64,000 nucleotides of DNA. It comes from Macrothele yani (taxonomy: Eukaryota > Arthropoda > Arachnida > Araneae > Macrothelidae). Made by a program: the position numbers and the translations under genes. The notes under the pieces are model-generated. The model did no database searches, was not told the DNA's origin, and saw only the letters and a list, made by a program, of their open reading frames with translations. How positions within the stretch are numbered: the first letter of the stretch is position 1; each line of letters opens with the position of its first letter. The stretch lies in NCBI GenBank assembly GCA_039090855.1, contig CM076996.1, forward strand, positions 48,884,469 to 48,948,468, in the 5' to 3' direction. Positions 21,530 to 32,453 of this stretch are shown here, one piece after another.

Positions 21530-22080
21530 TGTTTACTACATGGGTCTATTAAATTGATAAAAACTTACATCAGCACTTTTAAAAATTCGGATGAAATAGT
21601 TTTATGAATTGCATGTCAGAAATATTTGTGTAATTTAAAATTTTGGTGAACAGTAAGAGTGCATATAAATATGAGTTCAAGTTCAGGAGTGTTGGGAATT
21701 AGTGTTTGCCTTTTATTTGCATTATGTGGTATTGAGTATTCAGAGCAAGCTTGTGTTAGGAATGTTATTTGAATTTCATGATGATAGTGTGAATTTTAAT
21801 TTTTTTTTCTCAGCGTTGCAAGTTAATGATAAATTTTGAGTTAATTTAATAAGTATTAAGTGCAGTATGTTCAGTATAGTGTCCAGAAGTTATTTTGTAT
21901 CAGTTAATGCTAGCGTTTAGAACTGTGTTATTTTGAGGCAAAGTTTCCTGGGAGTGTAGATCTGTTTACTAATGTAACTTTTGGTTAGTTATAAATTTTT
22001 GCTCAGTTATTGTAATTTTGGAAGTAATGTTGGTCAAAGGAACTGGTTTGAGGTGGTTGTTCTAAAGGGTAAGATACTGA
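21530..22080 (+). repeat. Dispersed AT-rich repeat, copy 2, left part
   Basis: Matches 4520-4880 of copy 1 by eye, including actacatgggt, gatagtgtgaatt, the tttcctgggagtgtaga block and tttgctcagttattg. It stops where the minus-strand LINE begins (about 22081). The expected right part reappears at 30041-30665. Confidence 0.6.
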
Positions 22081-22748
22081 TTTTATTGTCCCGTTTCGCC
22101 AGTATGCTTGGCTCCACGGGGACTATTGAAACTCCTTAGGTTTACTTGAAATGTTGCAACAGTTTTCCTACCTTGAGACGCCGGTTCGGGCCTCGGCCAC
22201 CGACGTGGTCCAGAGACCAGCCCGCGAGGTCTCTGCTGGCCGCCGACCTAGCGCAATTTGGCTGGGTTCCCGCACTGACTGGCGGGATGCGCCGTTAAAA
22301 TTTCGAGGGTAGACTGGGAGATTGTTTACCCCTCAAACAGCTTTAGGTTTAGGGCAGCCATTTCCCTTTATTTACAAACAAAGTTCTTACACGCATTTAC
22401 ATTCACTGTCCTCATGCTTAGGACTTACAAAGTTGAGTATGAAACAAAGCGTATTTGCAAGGTATTTACATGGGTAACTACTCTTACCTGTTGTCTTCTC
22501 TGTCTTCATTCCGTATCCGAGTCGCTTTTGGTGTGCACGTTCACCTCTTGCGAATCGGTTCCCCTTTGACTGGGGAAAATCGTATGCTGCTGGAAAGTTA
22601 GCCTCTCTACTTGGGCTATGATCCCCCTCCTGTTTACGGAGGATTGCATGAGCAGATCCAATCTCCGCGTTTTTTGCACACCTGGGATCAGTGTGTTTCT
22701 CCATTCGGCAAAGCCACTGCACTCAAGAACGCAGTGTTCTGTGCTTGC

Positions 22749-23786
22749 CTATCGTATTCCACAGGGACAAGTGCAGTTCCTGATTGCAAATCTGCATAAG
22801 TATTCAGAGCAGATGCCATGGCCGCTGAGCACTTGATTCAGGAACTTATTTGTTTGCGCTCGCTCGGTCGAGACCTTTGGAAACACTTGATGTGTCTTCC
22901 GACCTGTCTCTCCCGTGTCCCATCTAACCTGCCATTCGGCCATGGTCTGACGTGCCAATGCTGCACGGACGCTCCTGCGCGGAGTTTTGCATTGTACGTT
23001 GACCGTCTCTTTCAGCGTGGCTTCCTTCGCCAGCTGGTCCGCCCGTTCATTTCCCTGGGTCCCGAAATGGCTTCGTAACCAGTGGAAACTAACTGCTTCA
23101 TCTCCCCCAGCCCTCAGGAGGGTTTTAATCCTCTGGACGATGGGGGTTCTCCCTCTGAATCTACTCAGAGCCTGCAGTGCTACCTCACTGTCTGAGTAGA
23201 GTTTTATTACATTGTCGCTTCTCCTCGGGAGAGCCCAGGTGAGTGCCTTTTCTATCGCCAGAAGTTCTGCTTGGAAGACAGAAGCATTCTGCGATGGTTT
23301 TATACATTCTGCGGTCGCTTCGTTTCCATCCGAGAGCGCGCAGAAGCCTGCGCCCACTTGTTTCCTTAGCGTTGAGCCATCTGTTAATAGCCCATGCCCA
23401 ACTCCCGTGGGCTTCGCCTTATCGCACGGTGGACAAATTTCCTCTGCCGGGTGAATGGCCCAGTCTGCCCTTTCCATCTCCATGTTAGAGGCTCGATGCG
23501 GAACACCGAGTAGGTAGGCGTCCTATCTTGACCTTAAGCAGTGCATTGCTGCCTCCCTTTCCACTACTAGGTCCGCCGGCTCACACCACTTGAAATGCAA
23601 GGGTCGAGGTTGTGCGAAAGCAGCCCGTGATCCCTAGTAGGGCCAACCTTTGGATTTGGCTTATGCCCCTGTTCATTCTGACTGTGGGGTCCACCATACA
23701 CCACTTGCATACGTCAGAATTCTTTCTATTCCTCTCTGATAGATGGCCTTCTTGGTTTTGCCCGATAACTTCATGCTATTCAATCT
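22749..23786 (-). pseudogene. LINE ORF2 C-terminal part: RNase H domain
   Basis: The frame at 23483-22749 holds a retrotransposon RNase H: LLTDGSTLRKQVGAGFCAL (first acidic residue), QAELLAIEKAL (catalytic glutamate), LYSDSEVALQAL (second aspartate) and HWLRSHFGTQGNERADQLAKEA (histidine and last aspartate). The R in HWLRSH replaces the usual valine. Upstream, 23786-23490 continues ORF2 in other frames with RLNSMKLSGKTKKAIY and YASGVWWTPQS, typical of the region after the RT. Stops and frameshifts occur there. The C-terminal residues YLCRFAIRNCTCPCG look like the short cysteine motif often found at the end of these ORFs. Confidence 0.85.
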
Positions 23787-23787
23787 A

Positions 23788-25184
23788 CACTGGCGGAAAG
23801 TGTAAAAAGAACACCAACAAGGAGACGTCTGATACCAACGAAATTTATACAGTATAATAACGGAATACAGAGGATAACGTGATCAAAACATTATGGCAAA
23901 GTACAGCTGTATTTGCTGGTAAACTGAAAAATAACATTACATTTCCATGTAACATGGTTACTACGAGGTTGAACTGCCATGAACTGCGTCACACTGTGCA
24001 ATTCTGGCATGGAGTCTGTCTTACAGATGTTGGATGTAAGTTTGAAGTATTGAGTTCCAAGCATCCTCAACCTGGACGCGTAAATCGGGGATGGTCGTGG
24101 CTGGCCGTAGAGACCGGATAAGTTTTTGTCCCATAAAATCCCACACGTGCTCAATGGGGGACAAATCCGGTGAACGTGCAGGCCATGGAAGTTGTCTCTC
24201 ACCCTGAAGTGCATGTTGCCTTGCACGTGCCGTGTGTGGGCGTGCGTTATCTCGCTGGAAAACACCACGTTGGACCGACCTTGCAAATGGCACAACAACG
24301 GGCTGAATGATGTTGTTGAAGTAGGAGGTGCTGTTTAACGTACCCGGTACAAATACTAGTTGCGTACGGGAGTGATAGCTGATCGCTCCCCACACCAGGA
24401 GACAAGGTGTAGGCCCTGTGTGTCGCTGGAGGATGCAAGAAGGGTGGAGACGCTCCCCTGTGGGCCTGCGAACACGCATACGGCCATCGTAGGCTCCCAA
24501 GCAGAATCTGCTTTCATCGCTGAACACGACAGATCGCCATTGCGTTCTCCAGTGCAGACGTTGGCGACACCCCTGCAGCCGTTCCTGACGGTGGGCTGGA
24601 GTCAGAGGTACACATGCCAGAGGCACACGTAAACGTAGTCCTGCATCCAGTAGACGGTTGCGGGTTGTTCGCACAGTCACCTCAGGTGCAACGACAGCTC
24701 GGATATGCGTCGCAGTGGATGTTCTACTTGACAACGCCGCTATTCTTATGCGTCGATCGGTCCGCTCATCAGTCCATCTGTGACTCCCGGTCAGTGACAT
24801 TGTACCACCACCGATACTTCCTGTTCAATTCGCTCTGCAATACGACGATACGACCACCCGGCCTTGCAGAGTCCGACTAGACGACCTCGCTCAAAGTCCG
24901 ATAACTGCTGAAATCGTACACGTCTTCCATGTCCAGGCATTGCAGCTTCTTCAGGGTCTTCGCACGTGTCCGTACGCCTACGACTGATTGCATTCACTTC
25001 GCCGTACTCCTTAAATACCACCGACGATAATTTGCATATTATGCCATGCTGTGGAGTAAGTGCTCACCGGTTGGTCCCGAAATTAACATCACACCTACGT
25101 AAACTCGACCCCATTACCATATGTAAATTTCATGATCGTCCGCCAAATCCTTCTTGGTGTTATTTTTTCCCTTTTCCGGCAGTG
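23788..25184 (-). mobile_element. Tc1-like transposon C, inserted in the LINE
   Basis: Flanked by TA at 23786-23787 and 25185-25186. The inverted repeats are CACTGGCGGAAAGTGTAAAA on the left and, inverted, CACTGCCGGAAAAGGGAAAA on the right. LINE ORF2 sequence continues on both sides (RT C-terminus to the right, post-RT region to the left). The insertion is therefore younger than the LINE. Confidence 0.95.
24021..24940 (-). pseudogene. Tc1-like transposase (C), frameshifted
   Basis: The start is probably MPGHGRRVRFQQ at 24940. The first helix-turn-helix is QLSDFERGRLVGLCKAGWSY, then RIAERIEQEVSVVVQ. A frameshift with an apparent small deletion near 24795 joins it to a 259-codon frame. That frame carries DERTDRRIRI, VTVRTTRNRLLDAGL, catalytic D in VFSDESRFCLG, D in FQRDNARPH and E in PIEHVWD. 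Only 32 residues separate the last two, two fewer than DD34E, suggesting a small deletion (the QQ before DN is also QR). The C-terminus ends ILQTYIQHL at a stop at 24021. About 30 further residues expected for the family are missing, so the product would be inactive. Confidence 0.88.
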
Positions 25185-26404
25185 TATGTAGGATCAGCGT
25201 GCACTTTGTACGAAGTTGTCTAAAGTGTGGCAACCACGACAGATTCTGATCAAGGACCACACCTAAGTATCTCATTTGTCTCACCGCCTTGATAGTGCAC
25301 CCTAGATATTTGCACTTAGGTGGTGCTTTCATTACTCCACTCCTTGCGATTGTTAAGAGACTGGTCTTTTCAGGCGCAAAGCAAAGTTTGCTTTTTCTGC
25401 TCCAATTTTCCACCACAGCTAGGGCACTGTGTGCTTCCAATTTCGATCACGTGTCTCCCTAAAGTGGAGACCACGAGAACGAAATCGTCTGCATAGGCTT
25501 GCATTTCCACTGCCGGCCCCAGGTCTAAATTCAAAGCTGCGTCTGCAACGACGTTCCACCATAGCGGCCCGGAGTTGGATCCTTGCGGACACCCTCTGTG
25601 GTCAGAACGCGAGGATTGCCCATTCCCCGCTTCGAACTCGACCCTTCTTTCAGACAGGTAGCTACTAATTAGCCGGAACAAGTTCTTTGGACAGCCAAGT
25701 TCCTTAAGTCGGAATCATACCATTGGCCACCAAACACTGTTGAAGGGCCCCCTCACGTCTAGTGAGATGAAGCACGTGTGAAGCCCCTCCGCTTTGTTTC
25801 TCTCCGCCTTCTATCTGAGTCGGCGAATTGCCTGCGTTGCGCAACGCTCTGGAAGGAAACCGAATTAGTTCATGTTTAACTTTCCCTGCTCCATGAGAAA
25901 GCCAAGCGCTCTGTTCGTAATGAGCTTATCCAGCACCTTGATCCACGCAGAGAGAAGGCAGATGGGCCCATAGACTGCGGGATTATTTTTATCCTTTCCG
26001 GTCTTATTGAAAAGGACTAGCACCGCGGTCTTCCACAAGTTTGGGAAGATGCCCCTCCCGAGGCATTCGTTTAGGAGCACCACGAAGTACTCGGGATTTG
26101 CATAGCAGATTTCTTTGACTATGCTGAGGTCCAACCCATCATTGTCTGATGCTTTGCCAGTGTTTAGACTGGAAAGGGCATTCTCCACCTCCTCTCTTGT
26201 GAAAGGGGGCTCCTCACTAGTGCCTGGAAGGACCCAACATTCATCCCTCATTTTATTTTGCCGTGGGGAATCCCCTTCTCCCTCGTCTCCTTGGAAGTGG
26301 TAATCCAAGAGACTCTCTATGGTACTATCAAGGGTTGTTGATAGGCTTGCATCTGCCTTTTCGACAGCTGCCAGCTTCAGCGGTTCTGTGATGGATCCCC
26401 TCAC
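25114..26404 (-). pseudogene. LINE ORF2 reverse transcriptase domain, broken
   Basis: The frame at 26404-25865 carries the finger region: FTREEVENALSSLNTGKASD, DGLDLSIVKEI, FPNLWKTAVLVLFNKTGKD, then YGPICLLSAWIKVLDKLI. A stop near 25865 ends it. The frame at 25681-25370 carries SSYLSERRVEFE, GCPQGSNSGPLWWNV and the catalytic YADD box (MQAYADDFVLVV). The frame at 25440-25114 carries WSRKSKLCFAPEKT and RYLGVVLDQNLSWLPHF (thumb). At least two frameshifts separate the pieces. The catalytic residues themselves are preserved, so decay is moderate. The Tc1-like C insertion follows directly. Confidence 0.9.
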
Positions 26405-26953
26405 GATCTTATAGGGGATCCCGAAATTGTCAGCCAGTGTTTGGAACTCACACAGTCTCCTCCAGTAAGAGATTTTAGAGAGATTCAGTTCTCTTCTGTA
26501 TGCTGATCGAGCTTTTTATGCACGTCTGTGCATATCCTATCATGCGGTGTAGCTTTTGCTATTTGCAGAGCTTTCCTACTCCGCCTAGCTCTCGCCCTTA
26601 AAGCTTATAATTTCTCGGACCACCAGGGGTGGGGATCCTTGGCTCCCATTTTCCTTCCCCTTGCTACTCTCGCACAGCGCTGTGACTTGACTGGTAAGTT
26701 CTTGAAAGAGGGAGTTTAGGTTTGACACCTCTGCAATCTCTTCTGCCCTCCTACCCCCCAACAAGGTAGTTAGTTTGGCTTTAAAAGCCAACTAGTCGAG
26801 ATTCTTCACAAAAAAAAATTTTGCGCTTGGGTCGGATGGGCCTTTCCCAGCTTAATACGAAAGTCAACGCTAAGTGGTCACTGCAGCCTTAATTGTCCAT
26901 TACTTGCCAATTCTAGACGAGGCTGCTCTGTGAGACCCAGACAAGGGTCACGT

Positions 26954-27559
26954 CTATTCAGGAAGAGCCCCTCGCTCCTTGGAAGGTTGGGGGCTCTCTG
27001 GATCGTTAAGAAATCTCATGCCTGCCGCATTGGCAAAGTCTATCAGTAGCTGGCCGCGTTCGTAATCGTCTTGCTGGCCCCAGAGAGGACTTTTCGCGTT
27101 AAGATCACCAGCTACGATTATCTCATTACTCGGGAATTTCCCTAACAGAGCCATTAGCTTATTCAGCGAATCTGTCAGATCGCTCGCTGGAGAACTATAT
27201 ACGTTCCCTATTAAAAACCTCTTGTCGCCACTTTCAATTCCCAGGGCGACCACGTTCTTGGTGCATTTCCTCTCGAAAACCGCTAGGGACGGGACTTTGT
27301 CGACCGTGGCTACCCTTGGGTATTTCCACCATAGGGTGTTAGATCCGCAAGAAGTTACGGAAGCCCACCACTCTTCCCCCTGAACGAAAGGTTCCTGCAA
27401 GAGCAGGAGATGAGCATTATTTTGCTCTGTGGCTATCACCAGGGCCTGCGCCGTAGCCGTCCGTGCATGGTTCAAGTTGATATGAAGCATTTTAACGCTT
27501 CTCTTTGGTCTTTCAGCCATAGTGAGTGCGTTCTTTAAGTAGAGCGAGTTCTCTGACAA
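26954..27559 (-). pseudogene. LINE ORF2 apurinic-type endonuclease domain
   Basis: The frame of 201 codons holds an EEP-family endonuclease: KMLHINLNHARTATAQAL at the start, LLLLQEPFV with the catalytic glutamate, FLIGNVYSSPASD, then IIVAGDLNAKSPLWG with the GDLNAK metal/catalytic block. The INLNH start is typical of R1-like endonucleases. The frame ends at 26954, before the expected SDH motif; the following region to 26404 is short of clear motifs and includes a linker frame at 26791-26585. It overlaps the end of ORF1 by about 45 bases, as expected for bicistronic LINEs. Confidence 0.88.
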
Positions 27560-28479
27560 GGCTTAGGCATTCCTTGCCCAGGCTCGAGTGGACAACATCC
27601 ACTCGACTCCTAAATTTCCTGTTATTTGCCAGGCAGTTAGTGCAGCGTGGGATATTGCTACACTCCTGGCGCTTGTGCCCGGGTTTTCCCACACCGGACA
27701 CACCTATCCTGTTCTTCGGCGACACTTTGACCGAAAGTGCCCGAAACCGTTGCACCTGAAGCGACGGACCTCCCTCATGTATTCCCTAACCGAGTGGATG
27801 GTCCATTCCACGCCGAGCTTGCCTCGTTTCATCACCTTTTTGAAGGTTAGTGGGTCCGCCTCCGCGACACAGTGGCGTTTCCCACCCTTGGCCTTCAATG
27901 AAGACTTGAGTTGGTGTCTGCTCTCATCCAACTCAGAGTTTTGCTCTACGAAACATTTCTCGACTTGCACCTGTGACAAGTGTTCATCGATACCGTACAC
28001 GATGAACTTCGGATTCTTTCTGGCTGGCAATCGTGACTGAAGTTTGCCCTTGGTCACTGGATTGCTTTTCAGCTCAAAATCCAGTTGTTCTACATCTTTG
28101 GGGTAGGAGCGTTCCACCATTACTTCTCCCCATTGATCTTTCTCACATTTCTTACTCGAATTTGGAGTTTAGCTGGGCAAATCTGTGACTGTAGTGTCCC
28201 TTTGACTTCGTCTGACGTAGGCTTACCTTTGTCTGATGCCGGGTAGACGAGAAGCACGTGCCGCGTCTCGTCCCTCTTTGCGACTGATTTTTGCCTTGGG
28301 GCCGTGTTCCCTTTGCTAGGCTTGGTCTTTGCCACTTCGGCATAAGACTTAGGTGCCGCGCTTGCGCGCTCACATCTTTCCTGGAGTCTCCCTTGGGCGA
28401 GACTCATCTCTATTACTTGCTTAGTGCAAGCGTCCTGTAGCTTGTTGGCTACCTTCCGAATCTTTGTTCGGGTACCCAC
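27513..28479 (-). pseudogene. LINE ORF1, gag-like zinc-knuckle protein, broken
   Basis: Three overlapping frames (28479-28120, 28120-27704, 27755-27513) together form one ORF1 with two frameshifts; the first is a single-base shift near 28120. It starts MGTRTKIRKVANK, with a helical and basic N-terminus. The middle matches the gag-like core of I/R1-type ORF1 proteins (FIVYGIDEHLS and PLTFKKVMKRGKLGVEWT). Zinc knuckles follow: RCNGFGHFRSKC, then GVGKPGHKRQEC, then IPRCTNC. In the first two knuckles the leading cysteine appears replaced, indicating decay. ORF1 proteins bind element RNA. Confidence 0.85.
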
Positions 28480-28489
28480 CAGAACGTTG

Positions 28490-29025
28490 TATAATGAATT
28501 AGCTTTATTTTGCTTTCCGCTAAGCTAATTATAATGAAAAAGCTCTTTCGACCAGCTAGCTAATGATAATAATGAAGCTTTCCTACTGAGCTTCAAATAG
28601 TGAATTCAAATGGTTGTTGTTACTAGTTAATTAAGAACATGAATAAAGTCTCCTGCTAGTAGTGTAGTAATTAGAATGTATAAAGTCTTAACGCTGGTTG
28701 TTAATGGTAATAAACTAACGATATAAACCTAACAGCCAGACAGAGGTCTGACAAAAACTATTAATTGAGAAAGACGTACTTACTCAAATCTTTTTTTATT
28801 ATGCGACTCTTGGTCGTCCAAAGCACACACACACAACTTGTTTCACAATAATGAAGAATCCAACTAATGGCATAGAACGAAACTCTCTCCTCTAGTATAA
28901 CAACAAACGATCTCCTTATAACAACAAAATCTCTCCGTACAACACCAAACGCTCTCCTTCGCTATCGATGAACGCGCCTATATACTAGCTACCACCACGT
29001 CATGACTTACACTCATTGCCAGATC
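28490..29025. other. AT-rich stretch upstream of the LINE
   Basis: Contains reiterated short words (gctaattataatga-like at 28495-28580, and tataacaacaaa with ctctcc at 28890-28960). It could be the LINE's 5' untranslated region. No gene. Confidence 0.4.
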
Positions 29026-29286
29026 TCATTCATCGGGTGAAATAATATTTCGTTCAGTAAGAAGATAATTTACATAGTAAAATAAAATAACCAGAGATAG
29101 TAAACTCAAAAGGAAAGTGAATATAGAGTATACGTTACAGTTGTTAGCAGGATTCTCGGGAATCCGCTCTAACTCCTGGAAGAAGGAGTTGTCTGCGCTT
29201 GCGAATTCCGACGGAGTCTCCAAGTCGCAGTCGGACTCAACGGGCCTGTTTGGACCGGGAGTTGGGGGCCCCACGTCCTGAGACAT
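29026..29286 (-). CDS. Hypothetical 86-residue single-pass membrane protein
   Basis: The open frame starts MSQDVGPPTPGPNRPVE. It has an acidic, proline-rich N-terminal half, then FFQELERIPENPANN, one strongly hydrophobic segment (about residues 52-73, IFTFLLSLLSLVILFYYVNY) and a short tail. This looks like a tail-anchored or type III membrane protein. I do not recognise a family. It lies about 550 bp upstream of the minus-strand LINE and on the same strand, so it could be an accessory frame of that element, a host exon or chance. Length alone does not prove it is a gene; the ordered layout (acidic, then membrane) is the only positive sign. Confidence 0.25.
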   Translation of the reverse strand: MSQDVGPPTPGPNRPVESDCDLETPSEFASADNSFFQELERIPENPANNCNVYSIFTFLLSLLSLVILFYYVNYLLTERNIISPDE

Positions 29287-30040
29287 CTCTCAACTTAGGT
29301 TGCTAACCGAGTGCAAGTCCCGGGACCTGTGTCCTTGGTCTGTTAGACTTAAGTTGTTCGAGGAAACCAAGTGTCCAGCGGCACCCTGGGGCTCTCCACT
29401 GTGACTAAAACTTGGCTTCGGTTGAGTGCGGGATTTGGCCTAGTCCGTGGACTAAGGGGACCAGCACGACGACGAGTTTGCCAGAATTGTGCACAGTACT
29501 GTGACTGCGCTGGACTTTGCCCTAATAAGGGCAGTTTTATTCCAAGTCGAGCGACTGCACCAAAACACTTTTTTCGGAAAAACGAAAATATAATAAAAAA
29601 TGAGGGGAGAAACCACTCTCCTCACTCTGGTAGCAAAGTCTCAAGTATTTGCAATCCATAGCACTCTACCCACTGAACCGGCGTATGACAAACCGCCGGT
29701 CTTTATTGCATTTCAGCTGTCAAAACTTATCCGCAGTGTTTATGTTATGTTCCATAAGTCAAGTGTTTGTATGTGTTTTCGCAAATCATGATTTCAAATA
29801 AAAGTGTGTCTCGGAACACCCAAAAGGGATAAATTTGATTCTTACATAATAGAAGAGTTGTGCGAAGGAATAAATATTGCTGTAATAGCCAGATTGAGTT
29901 TAAGTGAGAATACTGCCTGTAAAAGTGGCCAATGTGAAATTCAGGGTAACAAATTAGTATTTGCTGGCAGAAATATGTGTTCTTTCTTTTCTGAATTATA
30001 AAAATACATCAAGTGTGTGTCATCTGTGTTTTTTCTTTTT
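29287..30040. other. No recognised gene; weak tRNA-like block
   Basis: The minus strand near 29690-29660 reads CAGTGGGTAGAGTGC, resembling a tRNA A box, but no convincing B box or stems follow. The rest is unassigned. Confidence 0.35.
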
Positions 30041-30665
30041 ATAAGGCCTAGTTGTTGCCAAAGGTTAGAAATTTCAAGAATGTGAAAATCTGATTGTGCT
30101 TGAACAGAAAAAAAAAATGCTGACTTGGGTATTCTCCGACTTCTTGAAACCCTATGTTGCTGGTTTTTTTTTTTTTTTTTTTTTTTTTTTGTTTCTTCGT
30201 AAAGTTTTTCAAATAAATGCAGGACAAATGGCCTTTCAAAAACCCAAACTTTGTGCAGTGACCAATTATGTGTTAAGGTTGAATTTCATCCCTAGAACCA
30301 TGTTATTCCAACCTTAGCTTGACTTAGGGTAGGTAAGTAACCTGGAATTATTTATTTTTGCTGACTCAACCATTCATTTAGTCCTACATACTATGATTGA
30401 CTTTCACCGCCTCCAAAAGTTATTTACACGTGTACACTGTCTACAATTGAGTATTTAGTTTCAAACATTGGTACACATGTAAAAAAAAAAAAAACCCTTT
30501 TTGCACTTGCAGGCTTTTTCAACTCAGCAATAAACGCAAACAACACAAACTTGTTATAAATAACTTTTGGATATCATAACTCAGTGTTGCATTTTTTATT
30601 TATCATGGCTTAAAAGGAATTTTTCTTTTGTTTCCAAATGCATCCACCCATCTCCCAAATTTCAA
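30041..30665 (+). repeat. Dispersed AT-rich repeat, right part
   Basis: Matches 5060-5595 in the same orientation, with shared blocks tggcctttcaaaaaccc, ttcaccgcctccaaaagtta, ttggtacacatgta, acgcaaacaa and the final gcatccacccatctcccaaa. It contains a T run at 30163-30190 and an A run at 30482-30495. Together with 21530-22080 it may be the second half of one copy split by the LINE. Confidence 0.65.
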
Positions 30666-31148
30666 TATTTACGTCAAATTTTAATATTTGCAAAATTTTA
30701 TAAATACCTATAGCCAAAAGTCATTCTTAACACATAAATCAATTCTCGAAACTTACCTTTAGTGAATCAGGATTCACTCAAATAACTTCAAAAAGGTTAC
30801 TTACTAATCTATCTTTTATTTCAGCCAACAGTTCTTATAGCATGGTACAATATCCGGACAACGTTAGTCCTACCTTGTACTTATAAATAGCACAACCCGC
30901 AACCTTTAAATAACTCAAACGGTAATTAAACATTATCGTATTCACAATTAGCATCAATGTTCACCATCAAATCCCAAACACTGCTGCTTCTCAAACATAA
31001 CACTGAGTGGCCACTTTATTATGACCACCTGACAGTTTTAAGCAAATGGGCTATGGCTGCACACTGTTGTCGCCAGAGGGCGAGGCTAGTATAAAAAGGC
31101 AAAGCTTAGTGCTTGCGACAGTAGTAAAAGTGACTTTTGGGTGACGAG

Positions 31149-32420
31149 ATGGGTAAAAAATGCGATTTGACGGACTTTCAACGTGGGATGATTGTAGGAG
31201 CTCGGAGCCATGGAGCGAGTATCACCGAAACCGCCGCATTCGTGAAATGTTCCAGGGCAGCTGTTGTTAAAGTGTTTAAAGACTGGACTGTCAGCCAAAA
31301 ACTGGGTCTCTACTTGCAACGTGTGGTCGTCATCGACTACTGACTGCTCGGGCGGAACGAAAAGTGTCCCGACTGGTAACAGACAACAGAAGAGCAACAG
31401 TGCAGCAAATTACAGGCCATCTTAATCAAGGATCTCGTCAAATGATCTCTGCACGCACTGTTCGCCGTACACTGCATCGGATGGGATATGGCAGCCGAAG
31501 ACCTGTTCGAACACCTTTGCTGTCTGCAGTTAACAATTCGTCTCCAGATCGCACAGGAGCACAAGGATTGGACAGTCGATAATTGGAAACAAATTATGTG
31601 GTCCGATGAATCACGTTTTCAGTTGCACCATGCCGATAGCAGAGTGAGGATTTGGCGGAAACAGCACGAAAGCATAGACCCCAAATGCATTGCTACAACA
31701 CTTCAAGCTGGTGGAGGCAACGTTATGGTTTGGGCAATGTTTTCCTGGCATGCTTTGGGCCCTTTAATTCGCGTTGATCAACGTCTGACTGGCACATCAT
31801 ATCTAAACATCGTTGCGGACAAAGTGCGCATCCTGTCATGTGGATGGCTTATCCCAATGGCGATGGCTACTTTCAACAAGGTAATGCGTCCAGCCATAGT
31901 GCTCGTATTGTACAGGATTGGTTTCAGGAACATGCCGGTGAGTTTAATTTGCTTAGGTGACCCCCACAATCTCCATATCTCAATCCCATTGAAAAATGTT
32001 TTTTTTTTATTGAAGGTTTAACGACCACCGTGAGCAACTCAATGGGCTATAAGCAGTCGCCCGTCCCTAATTTAGGGTCACTGGTTCCAGGGAAGGGAGA
32101 GAGCCAGTGCCGTAAGACAAACACAACATCTATGCCTGACCGGGATTTGAACCCGGACCCCTTACGGACGAATGATCAGAGGCCAGCGCCTTAGACCACT
32201 GCGCCACCGGGGCTGGGCGGCCGTTGAAAATTTGTGGAATGAAGTTGAACGAGCCATAATACAGCTGGATCCACAGCCCTGCAATCTCACACTCCTGGAA
32301 AGTGCTATTCATCAAGTATGGTCTCAGATTCAACAAACCACCTATCAACATCTTGTGGAGTCCATGCCACAAAGAATCGTCGCAGTATTAAAGGCAAAAG
32401 GTAGCCCAACGATGTACTGA
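31149..32420 (+). pseudogene. Tc1-like transposase (D), multiply broken
   Basis: ATG 31149 begins MGKKCDLTDFQRGMIVGA, then ITETAAFVKCSRAAVVKVF (helix-turn-helix). A frameshift near 31280 precedes RLVTDNRRATVQQITGHLNQ and ISARTVRRTLHRMG. The catalytic region has MWSDESRFQLHHAD (first aspartate present). In the second block QQDNA reads QQGNA, so the catalytic aspartate is lost. A WPP tryptophan has become a stop (31958-31960). The SINE at 31996-32223 interrupts the SPYLNPIEN motif, which resumes after it as ENLWNEVERAI, and the C-terminus ends VLKAKGSPTMY. The gene is a clear pseudogene that was dead or dying when the SINE arrived. Confidence 0.9.
31996..32223 (-). repeat. tRNA-derived SINE, copy 2, inside transposon D
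   Basis: Same family as 1133-1354, on the minus strand, with its T run (A tail) at about 31999-32009 and tRNA-like head at about 32130-32223. The B box here reads GGTTCAAATCC (one change). The target duplication ttgaaaa flanks it (31989-31995 and 32224-32230). It sits exactly in the catalytic PIEN motif of the transposase. Confidence 0.93.
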
Positions 32421-32453
32421 GGGGGTGGTCATAATAAAGTGGCCACTCAGTGT

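Larger units (their letters stand above)
22081..28490 (-). mobile_element. I/R1-group non-LTR retrotransposon, broken, split by Tc1-like C
   Basis: On the minus strand the order is: ORF1 with zinc knuckles (28479-27513), endonuclease (27559-26954), linker, reverse transcriptase (26404-25114), C-terminal region, RNase H (23483-22749), and a GC-rich 3' part to about 22081. Endonuclease, RT and RNase H on one ORF place it in the I/R1/LOA group of non-LTR elements; the exact clade cannot be fixed by eye. A complete Tc1-like element (23788-25184) interrupts it just after the RT. Both outer boundaries are approximate. Confidence 0.85.
31001..32453 (+). mobile_element. Tc1-like transposon D, split by a SINE
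   Basis: The inverted repeats are ACACTGAGTGGCCACTTTAT at 31001 and the inverse, ending CCACTCAGTGT, at 32453. The right end is followed by ATA; the left TA has an extra A, probably a mutation. Without the SINE the element is about 1,225 bp. TIR sequence is related to that of element F (ACACCGATGGGCCATTACAT, inverted at the right end). Confidence 0.92.
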
